This document shows, one piece after another, positions 5,653 to 10,832 of a stretch of DNA of 10,832 bases. The notes below the pieces were generated by a model that was not told where the DNA came from, did not search any database, and saw only the letters and a program-made list of their open reading frames with translations. Origin of the DNA: Desulfobacterales bacterium (GTDB lineage: Bacteria > Desulfobacterota > Desulfobacteria > Desulfobacterales > JAHEIW01); assembly GCA_030145015.1 (NCBI GenBank), contig JAQYWI010000180.1, positions 1 through 10,832 on the forward strand, given 5' to 3'. A program made the position numbers and the translations under genes. Position 1 is the stretch's first letter. Every line of letters starts with the position of its first letter.

Positions 5653-7602
5653 TTAGCCTTGCAGAATTAAGGCATGCTGACGGGCCCGTGACTCGTTTTC
5701 AGCGGTGACGCGGATGGCGCGTTTACCACGCACCGGACATTCATGTTCACAGACCCCGCAGCCAATACAAAGTTTGGGATCGACATAAGGCTGTTGCAGC
5801 CGAATTTGAATCGAAACGGAATTTTGCGTCTGCGGCGCTTGTTCAAACGGCAATCCATTATCCACTTGTAAGCTGCCGGTCGTATTTGCGATGATCCGCC
5901 GGGGTCTGTAGTCTGGGGATCCTGCAATAACGCAAAAATAATCTCCGGTGGCATAGCGGCCCGGTTCCAGTGCATCGGTTTCAAACTCAATTCGGGTTGG
6001 ATCGGCATTTTTTACAATCAAAGGACGATGGAGGCGAATCGTATTGAAAAGCTCGCGCGTGAAGATCGCTTTCGGGCTGACCGGGCAATTTTCCTGACAG
6101 ACGATACAGGGCCGGTCCATGGCCCAGGGCAGGCAGCGGCCGCGATCGATAAAAGCGGTCCCGATTTTTATGGGCCCCTGTTCGGCATAGCGGTTGATTC
6201 CTTGCCGCTCCTCGAGGCTGATGGGTCGAATAGCAGCGGTCGGGCAAAGATTTCCGCAGGCGATGCAATTGTGCTGACACCCGCTGGTGCCGATTCGAAA
6301 ATTAAGCACCGGTGTCCATAGGCCTTCCAGGCCCGCCGTTAACCCGGCGGGGTGGATCACATTGGTCGGGCAGATGCGCATGCATTGGCCGCATTTTATG
6401 CAGCGGGATAGAAACTGGTCCTCCGGCAGGCTGCCCGGAGGGCGTACCGTGCGGGCATTCCAGTTGGGGCCCGGTACCCCACCGATTCGCAACACCGGGA
6501 TGACCGCCATTCCGGATGCGGCCGAGACTAAAAATTCGCGACGGGATAAATCCGCTGAAACGATTTCACCGCCGGCAGACGGCGCGGTGTGGTAGCCCAT
6601 TAGACCGTGGTGGCAGTCGTCGATACAATTTAAACAAAGCACACATTCCGCAATCCGAATCTGAGTGGTGGGCTGACAGGCGCCCTCGCAATTTTTCTCA
6701 CACAGGTGACAATCGGTGCATTCCTCCCGGGCTTTACCGATACGCCAGAAGGCAAAGCGCCCCAGCACCGCGAAAAGAGCCCCCAACGGACAAACAAATC
6801 GACAATAGAACCGCGGCCAGATTAAGTTTAACATTACAGACACCCCAAAAATGGATGCGATCAGCCAGGTGCCCGTATAAAGCCGCGGGCTGCTGGAGGC
6901 CATCAAGCTTGTCTGATCGATAAGGGGCAGGACAATTAAATTGATCGAACGGTATACCAGCGGTATCGGATCCAGCAATCCGATTTGAAGCGATGCAACC
7001 GGGCGCCAGTCCCCGTAAAATAAAAAACTGAGCAAAACCCAGCAACCGGATAGTATTAAAACAGCTGCAATGGCTTTTTTAACATTAAATTTTATCTGCC
7101 GGATGACCAGGGCGATAACAGTGGCCAAACCCAAAGCCATCAATGCCGCGAACCCCAGCGGCGTTAAACGTGGTAAACGGATGATATCTATGGCCAGTTC
7201 GGCGATGGCAATGGTGAGGATAAAGACCAGAATCCAATATTTGACGGATTGCGCCGGATGGTAACGATTGAGCTTAAGTTTGGTCTTGATTGATTTTTTG
7301 CGTTTGGCGAGATAACCGACAAATTGATGAATGGAACCAAACGGACACAACCAGCCACAGAAAAATCTGCCCAGAATAATCGTCAGAACCACCGTAGCAA
7401 GGCCCCAGAGAAGTCCGGCATAAAGGGTTCGGGTGGTTAACAGGGTGCCCAGGCCCACGAGCGGGTCCAGCTGAATGATCCAGTTGACCGGCCATCCGCG
7501 CAGCTGCCACCATTGCTCGCCTAATGTGGCAGCCACACAAAACCAGAAAAAGAGGATGAAAAAAAATATCTGGCAGATTCGTCTAGTCGTTATAATGTTC
7601 AT
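5653..7602 (-). CDS. Membrane polyferredoxin, NapH-like/NapG-like fusion with internal Tat motif
   Basis: This 649-residue iron-sulfur protein probably moves electrons between the quinone pool and periplasmic partners. The N-terminal half is NapH/NosR-like: about six membrane segments (near 11-27, 60-78, 121-140, 148-168, 178-196, 243-261), two CX3CP motifs (C82-C86-P and C267-C271-P), then cysteines for two [4Fe-4S] clusters (295, 298, 301, 305/309; 320, 323, 326, 330). A Tat-type motif SRREFLVSAA (353-362) with a hydrophobic stretch follows. The C-terminal half resembles NapG/MauM and has four further cysteine groups: C401-C404-C407-C411P, C442-C446-C449-C453P, C490-C499-C502-C506P, and C612-C615-C618-C622P. 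NapG and NapH are normally separate proteins, NapG being Tat-exported. No good ribosome binding site is visible before the ATG at 7602, but an in-frame stop lies three codons upstream, so the start is near. The stop codon abuts the 208-bp repeat element. Confidence 0.88.
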   Translation of the reverse strand: MNIITTRRICQIFFFILFFWFCVAATLGEQWWQLRGWPVNWIIQLDPLVGLGTLLTTRTLYAGLLWGLATVVLTIILGRFFCGWLCPFGSIHQFVGYLAKRKKSIKTKLKLNRYHPAQSVKYWILVFILTIAIAELAIDIIRLPRLTPLGFAALMALGLATVIALVIRQIKFNVKKAIAAVLILSGCWVLLSFLFYGDWRPVASLQIGLLDPIPLVYRSINLIVLPLIDQTSLMASSSPRLYTGTWLIASIFGVSVMLNLIWPRFYCRFVCPLGALFAVLGRFAFWRIGKAREECTDCHLCEKNCEGACQPTTQIRIAECVLCLNCIDDCHHGLMGYHTAPSAGGEIVSADLSRREFLVSAASGMAVIPVLRIGGVPGPNWNARTVRPPGSLPEDQFLSRCIKCGQCMRICPTNVIHPAGLTAGLEGLWTPVLNFRIGTSGCQHNCIACGNLCPTAAIRPISLEERQGINRYAEQGPIKIGTAFIDRGRCLPWAMDRPCIVCQENCPVSPKAIFTRELFNTIRLHRPLIVKNADPTRIEFETDALEPGRYATGDYFCVIAGSPDYRPRRIIANTTGSLQVDNGLPFEQAPQTQNSVSIQIRLQQPYVDPKLCIGCGVCEHECPVRGKRAIRVTAENESRARQHALILQG

Positions 7603-7669
7603 TGTCTGCTGTCAGTCACTTATCGGCACGTTCCATAGTTCTGGGTTCAAGTAAAATTAGGTGTCTGTG

Positions 7670-7744
7670 TTCAGGTGTCGGGTGTCAGCAAACAGATGAG
7701 TTAGGAATTCCTCAATCATTGAATCCTGACACCTGACACCTGAA
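7670..7744. repeat. 75-bp near-palindrome of TGACACC heptamer arrays
   Basis: Left arm TTCAGGTGTCGGGTGTCAG (7670-7688) matches the complement of the right arm (7726-7744) at 18 of 19 positions. The centre is also palindromic: AGGAATTCCT (7703-7712) is exact, and 12 bp on each side of the middle match with two mismatches. The whole could fold as one long hairpin. It fills most of the 156-bp gap between the DUF362 and polyferredoxin genes, which run in the same direction. The heptamer units resemble ACACCCG at 1386-1420. Confidence 0.85.
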
Positions 7745-7758
7745 ACCATTAATCTGCT

Positions 7759-8736
7759 TCATATCGACTCCCGCACCGGATTTAGCGATTGAAAATTGGC
7801 GGTTCCCACCCCGTTGGCCTCTGCTTTTTTAATGAAAGCCAACTCATCAATTGTTTTGTCGAGCAGGGTGGCGCCGAAGGCATCCGCAGCCACCTGATCG
7901 GTGGCGACAATCATCGTATGGGTTTTCTTGAGGTCAGCAAGAGAGCCGCCCGTCGGGCCGTTGCGCATCATGGTGGTGGTGCCGTCTAAAACCACCAGAG
8001 TCGGTTTTACCATCATTGCCAGTTCTTTGATAATTGTGTGAATGTCCTGGTGAAAAATGTTGCGACGCCCGCCCAGCAGACCGTACCAATTTTTCATAAT
8101 CATGGAAGCGCCGCTGCGGTGATGATCTTTGACCGGAGCAGTTCCGATGATTTTGTTGATGCTGTTTAAGGGTTCATATAGAACCGGCCAATTGCGAATC
8201 AGCTGCGCTTGCGGCAAGGTGAAGGGCTTAAATAATTCTTTTTGCGGGAAGAGAACGGTTGCCCCGGCAGAGCGGGCCGCCTGCTCAATTCCGGTTAATC
8301 GAAAACAGCTGGCCGGGTCGTTGATCGGATTGTCGGTTACCGTCACCGAGGCGGCACCGGCCCTGAGGCACAAACGGGTTATCGTGGTAACCATATCCGG
8401 ATGGGTCGTCGCGGAAAGCATGGGCGGTGATGCGAACGCGGCATTTACCTTCAGCAGAACCCGGTCTGATTTTTTGATAAAGGCTTCGATGCCGCCGATG
8501 GATTTTAGGGCCAGTTCCAGGGTTTCAGATCGGTTGCTGCCTTCAACAATGCTCATGCGCTGACCGAGCTCCGGCATCGAAAAATCGGGTACCTGAACCC
8601 CGGTTACCTCCTGGGTTGAGTGCGTGGGTCCGATGCTGTCATAAAACCAGTAACTGATCGAGCAGGCCGCCAGAATGGATGCGCCGGCTTTGGCAGAGCG
8701 CGCCATAAATTGGCGCCGGTTTATATCTCTGTTCAT
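7759..8736 (-). CDS. Tat-exported DUF362 domain protein
   Basis: This 325-residue protein belongs to the DUF362 family (biochemical role unknown), whose members often sit beside ferredoxins and iron-sulfur proteins. Family landmarks are visible in order: LLKVN (94-98), ATTHPD (109-114), PVKDH (201-205), SMIMKNWYGLL (211-221), VVLDGTTTMMRNGPTGG (248-264) and ATDQVAADAFG (278-288). The N-terminus has a Tat motif (NRRQFMARS, 6-14) and then ILAAC (21-25), which fits a lipobox, so the mature protein may be a Tat-exported lipoprotein anchored by C25. No cysteine cluster for its own Fe-S centre is present, unlike longer family members that carry a ferredoxin domain; the neighbouring polyferredoxin may fill that role. 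The start has a modest AAGAG site about 7 nt upstream. A GC hairpin lies just upstream of it. The gene probably belongs to one transcription unit with the DUF6599-like gene before it and the polyferredoxin after it. Confidence 0.9.
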   Translation of the reverse strand: MNRDINRRQFMARSAKAGASILAACSISYWFYDSIGPTHSTQEVTGVQVPDFSMPELGQRMSIVEGSNRSETLELALKSIGGIEAFIKKSDRVLLKVNAAFASPPMLSATTHPDMVTTITRLCLRAGAASVTVTDNPINDPASCFRLTGIEQAARSAGATVLFPQKELFKPFTLPQAQLIRNWPVLYEPLNSINKIIGTAPVKDHHRSGASMIMKNWYGLLGGRRNIFHQDIHTIIKELAMMVKPTLVVLDGTTTMMRNGPTGGSLADLKKTHTMIVATDQVAADAFGATLLDKTIDELAFIKKAEANGVGTANFQSLNPVRESI

Positions 8737-8752
8737 GTTTTTTCTCTTGCAA

Positions 8753-8802
8753 GGTCGGCACGGAGGCCGACCCTACTTTCTAATCGCGGCTGGAAGCCGC
8801 GA
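8753..8802. repeat. Two adjacent perfect GC hairpins between DUF6599-like and DUF362 genes
   Basis: Hairpin A pairs GGTCGGC (8753-8759) with GCCGACC (8766-8772) around a 6-nt loop. Hairpin B pairs TCGCGGCT (8784-8791) with AGCCGCGA (8795-8802) around a 3-nt loop. Neither is followed by a T-run in the direction of transcription, so they are not typical intrinsic terminators. From memory, closely similar units (GTCGGC...GCCGAC and CGCGGC...GCCGCG) recur in other bacterial genomes as intergenic repeats. In the transcript hairpin A would sit just ahead of the DUF362 ribosome binding site and could affect its translation or mRNA stability. Confidence 0.7.
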
Positions 8803-8818
8803 GGATCAATTTAGGCTG

Positions 8819-9844
8819 CTATTCACGGGCAAGCTCTTTGATTCGATTAAACAATTGTACGGCCAACTCCTGTGCCGGCTGCTTGTCAGCGGCTTCGCGC
8901 ACGCCGGCCAGGTAGGGGCCATGGGAAAAAACAATCTCATAAGTATCCAGGATATGAATCATCTTGGCCGTTTTGATTTCCAGATCGGATCCATCCGTTT
9001 TGCCACCGAATGCTACCAGAAAATCGCGGTAGCTTGATGCCAGTTCTTGCGCTTCCCGGGGTGTCTTTCGTCGGGAGTAGTACGCCATGAGCTCGGTGTC
9101 ATTTAGCTTATAGGTGGCTGTAAATATTTGATCGAAGCGGTCATATCCGAAAGCATCTGCGGACATCAATGCGATGCTGTTTTGAATCAGGCCCTCTTGG
9201 GGAAACAGTTCTTTTTCGCCGATGGTTTGGGTTTTGATGGGATGCTTTTCGATGAAAGCTTCGGCAAATGTTAGCATCGATTGAATGATGGTTTCGGAAA
9301 CATCCGATGCCACGATCTCCACATAAAAGGGACCGTGACTGAAAAATATGGCGTTTTGGGTTTGATAGGCATATTGCCCCAGGTCAAGCGTGCGGGCATC
9401 TTGCCGCCGCTGGGCACTGAAAACGGAAAACGCATTTTGCGCTGATTGCATATCGTAGACGAAAACCTCCATCCACACATCCCCGGCGGCTTCGTCTTTA
9501 AAACGCTGGCTGTGGAGCCGGATGAAGCCGGCCGACAAATACAGCTCAGCTTTGCCGTTGATTTTATCAGAAAGGGTTTCAGCGTCAAAGGTTTCCAATG
9601 GCGTCAAAGGCGACTGACCCGATGGTGATGATATCAATGGTTTTTCAGTCGAAGCCGGTGGGGCCGTCACGCTTGTATCTCTTGTATCGCCGGAAGGTAT
9701 GGCGGAAGACACCGGTTGAACCGCCGGATTATAGTTAAACTGCACCCAGAAAACACCGCCGGAGATGACAGCCAGGACGCCCAGTATGATTAAGCTCACA
9801 AAGGTTTGCTTTGGGGCTGCATTTGTTTTAACTTTTAGATTCAC
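8819..9844 (-). CDS. Membrane-anchored DUF6599-like protein
   Basis: The 341-residue product has a short cytoplasmic N-terminus, one membrane segment (about 14-36), a Pro/Ser/Thr-rich linker (about 38-82) and a large soluble domain that should face the periplasm. The soluble part contains KINGKAELYLSAGFIRLHSQ (93-112), then WMEVFVYDM and AFSVFSAQRR, which fit the DUF6599 family as I remember it; the family has no established function. The second half repeats the theme of a strand followed by FSHGPY (FSHGPFYVEI near 169, FSHGPYLAGV near 310), suggesting two related subdomains. There are no cysteines or heme motifs, so it is more likely a scaffold, sensor or substrate-binding protein than a redox centre. 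The start codon is GTG at 9844, with GAGGA 4 nt upstream. It is the first gene after the predicted promoter at 9991-10019 and probably leads the minus-strand operon. Confidence 0.8.
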   Translation of the reverse strand: MNLKVKTNAAPKQTFVSLIILGVLAVISGGVFWVQFNYNPAVQPVSSAIPSGDTRDTSVTAPPASTEKPLISSPSGQSPLTPLETFDAETLSDKINGKAELYLSAGFIRLHSQRFKDEAAGDVWMEVFVYDMQSAQNAFSVFSAQRRQDARTLDLGQYAYQTQNAIFFSHGPFYVEIVASDVSETIIQSMLTFAEAFIEKHPIKTQTIGEKELFPQEGLIQNSIALMSADAFGYDRFDQIFTATYKLNDTELMAYYSRRKTPREAQELASSYRDFLVAFGGKTDGSDLEIKTAKMIHILDTYEIVFSHGPYLAGVREAADKQPAQELAVQLFNRIKELARE

Positions 9845-9990
9845 GCAATCCTCGGATCATCGCACAGCTTTAGCCCATTAATTCGCTGAGGTGGAAATGA
9901 AATTTATGATGGCTGAAAAGCTCTCCGGTGCCATATAATATTGCAGGAATTTGGATGGAACGGTTCCGATTATATTTTAGATCGTGGCCC

Positions 9991-10019
9991 ATCATAGGAA
10001 AAATCAGACCTTGTGTCAA
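9991..10019 (-). promoter_or_regulatory. Near-consensus sigma70 promoter for the redox gene cluster
   Basis: Read on the minus strand, TTGACA (10014-10019) and TATGAT (9991-9996) are separated by exactly 17 bp: a perfect -35 box and a five-of-six -10 box at optimal spacing. It points at the DUF6599-like gene; transcription would start near 9984 and give a leader of about 140 nt. It is the best promoter match I see in the window. Confidence 0.7.
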
Positions 10020-10126
10020 TTGCAAAGCTACACCACATTGTGGTAGAAGCCGATTTCGGCCCGAACTCAAAATACAACAGGGTCAAATCAATTCCAGATC
10101 GTGCGGTTACTGAACGACCGCTTAAC

Positions 10127-10154
10127 TTGACCCAGGGGATTGAGGTCTTATTGT
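10127..10154 (+). promoter_or_regulatory. Weak candidate promoter for the 107-aa gene
   Basis: TTGACC (10127-10132) and TATTGT (10149-10154) are separated by 16 bp on the + strand, about 50 bp upstream of the gene at 10205. The -35 box is good and the -10 box is poor. The -35 box lies in one arm of the GGGTCAA/TTGACCC inverted repeat. Confidence 0.3.
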
Positions 10155-10204
10155 AAATTAGATCGGGTTCAAATTCGAGCACTTTTTCAAGTTAGGAGAC
10201 TGAT

Positions 10205-10528
10205 ATGGATATTAGCGCTTACTGTAATACGCTGGAAAATCAATTTGCGGATTGGAAAGCGAGACTTTATGATGTGATTCACATCGTTGACAGACTGTCC
10301 GAGGGAGAAAAAGAAACCGTTTACCCATCCATTCGCGGTCTGTATTCAATCGTAGAAGAAATCGATTCAGAAGTTGAGTTATTAAAAACGGCATGCCCGG
10401 CTGACTGGTCACCGAACCGGCAAACCATTGATGATAAAATGGCTGAATTGCAGCAGACCCTCAAAAATCTATCAAAAAACGTAGGCGGTCCGCTGATTCC
10501 CGACTCCTTAGCATGGGTATCGGAATAG
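10205..10528 (+). CDS. Hypothetical helical protein, 107 aa
   Basis: I do not recognise a family. The start is well supported by AGGAG (10194-10198), 6 nt before the ATG. The product is soluble, acidic and mostly helical: three heptad-like stretches (about 5-32, 42-64 and 72-92, for example GLYSIVEEIDSEVELLKTA and IDDKMAELQQTLKNL) suggest a small helical bundle or coiled coil. There is no signal peptide, membrane helix or metal motif; the two cysteines (7 and 64) are isolated. It is transcribed alone, divergent from the redox cluster across the shared 360-bp region. Such small helical proteins can be adaptors or regulators, but nothing here shows which. Confidence 0.75.
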   Translation: MDISAYCNTLENQFADWKARLYDVIHIVDRLSEGEKETVYPSIRGLYSIVEEIDSEVELLKTACPADWSPNRQTIDDKMAELQQTLKNLSKNVGGPLIPDSLAWVSE

Positions 10529-10596
10529 GGGAGGCTGTTAAACTTATTCCGGTATAAAACTAGATGGAAATAAGCACATTTGTTTGTAATCGGGTT

Positions 10597-10682
10597 AATG
10601 GAGTATTGGAGTACTGGAAAAAAATACGAAATTTTTTGCAGCATAACTCTGCTTAATCATGCAACACTCCATTACTCCATTT
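10597..10682. repeat. Inverted pair of ATGGAGTA-type 8-bp arrays
   Basis: Left arm 10597-10617 contains ATGGAGTA, TTGGAGTA, CTGG. Right arm 10661-10682 carries, on the other strand, ATGGAGTA, ATGGAGTG, TTG. The arms are 43 bp apart and could pair imperfectly. The layout, two short arrays facing each other around non-coding DNA, is the same as at 1172-1370 and 7670-7744, but the unit differs in sequence and length. The rest of the gap from 10529 to 10757 holds nothing else that I can identify. Confidence 0.75.
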
Positions 10683-10757
10683 TATATGAATTACCTTAAC
10701 ATGTTTCCGGCTCCATCCTTATAAAATGGATAGGGATGTGTGACGCCCCAAAATCTA

Positions 10758-10832
10758 ATGCCAACTCACAAAAGACATTCCCTGCTTTGCCCCAACTGCA
10801 AAAAACTCATCAGCATATCTGAGAAGCGGTGT
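10758..10832 (+). CDS. Partial gene: N-terminal zinc ribbon of a probable rhomboid family protease
   Basis: The first 25 codons are visible before the window ends. They encode MPTHKRHSLLCPNCKKLIS, then ISEKRC at the edge. A CPNC knuckle followed about 12 residues later by another Cys suggests a CXXC...CXXC zinc ribbon. From memory, this start (a basic stretch, then LCPNC+KLIS) is typical of rhomboid family intramembrane serine proteases in Desulfobacterota; the membrane part with the Ser/His dyad would lie outside the window. No strong ribosome binding site precedes the ATG at 10758. An in-frame GTG at 10740 with AGGGA (10732-10736) only 3 nt upstream is an alternative start; an in-frame stop at 10731 limits the gene to one of these two. 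Confidence 0.5.
   Translation, partial: MPTHKRHSLLCPNCKKLISISEKRC

Larger units (their letters stand above)
9845..10204. other. 360-bp intergenic regulatory region between divergent genes
   Basis: No convincing gene lies here. It holds a strong minus-strand promoter (9991-10019) and a weaker + strand one (10127-10154). Small inverted repeats include GGAACGGTTCC (9957-9967), inside the predicted minus-strand leader; ACCAC-ATT-GTGGT (10032-10044), 12 bp upstream of the minus -35 box; and nested pairs GGGTCAA (10080-10086)/TTGACCC (10127-10133) and GCGGT (10103-10107)/ACCGC (10117-10121). The last group overlaps the + strand -35 box. These are possible regulator sites, but each is short enough to occur by chance. 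Confidence 0.45.

Noticed and set aside
8620..9037. + strand open frames across the hairpin pair
   Set aside because: They are antisense to the DUF362 and DUF6599-like genes and read through the hairpin repeats.
9897..9938. A 13-codon + strand frame starting MKFMMAEK behind a GAGGTGG site
   Set aside because: It is very short, with no further support; the ribosome-binding-like match is probably chance.
9970..10182. A 70-codon minus-strand frame with a GTG start
   Set aside because: There is no clear ribosome binding site, it spans the strong promoter, and it has no recognisable motif.

Overview
The window looks like part of a chromosome from an anaerobic, sulfate-reducer-like member of the Desulfobacterota, probably Desulfobacterales. 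The evidence is a periplasmic tetraheme c3-type cytochrome, several twin-arginine (Tat) redox proteins, iron-sulfur aldo/keto reductases, a NapH/NapG-like polyferredoxin, moderate GC content, and intergenic spaces full of short tandem repeats. This placement is inferred from gene content; no rRNA or marker gene is present.

Left part (1-2913). A tetraheme cytochrome c3 gene on the + strand has its own promoter. Next come two minus-strand genes of unknown function: a 126-residue protein and a 58-residue protein with a clear ribosome binding site. About 300 bp of repeats separate them: an inverted pair of heptamer arrays and five perfect copies of another heptamer. A divergent WYL-domain regulator follows on the + strand. 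A perfect 9-bp inverted repeat lies in the divergent spacer and is a candidate operator.

Central and right part (2914-9844). Five minus-strand genes, transcribed right to left, form a probable redox cluster: a membrane-anchored DUF6599-like protein, a Tat-exported DUF362 protein, a 649-residue membrane polyferredoxin that joins a NapH-like half to a NapG-like half through an internal Tat motif, and two tandem Tat-exported aldo/keto reductases with a C-terminal iron-sulfur motif. A near-consensus sigma70 promoter (TTGACA, 17 bp, TATGAT) lies upstream of the first gene. The working hypothesis is a periplasm-facing electron-transfer module in which the polyferredoxin exchanges electrons between the quinone pool and periplasmic partners, possibly the two reductases. 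The spaces between these genes are not plain operon spacers. They hold two strong GC hairpins, a 75-bp near-palindrome made of heptamer arrays, and a 208-bp MITE-like element with 12-bp perfect terminal inverted repeats.

Right edge (9845-10832). After a 360-bp non-coding region there is a small helical protein of unknown function, an inverted pair of 8-mer arrays, and the first 25 codons of a gene with a CPNC zinc-ribbon start typical of rhomboid-like proteases.

The most notable points are the near-identical 258-bp block shared by the two reductases (likely gene conversion), the 208-bp palindromic element, the internal Tat motif in the fused polyferredoxin, and the recurring inverted-pair layout of unrelated short tandem repeats.
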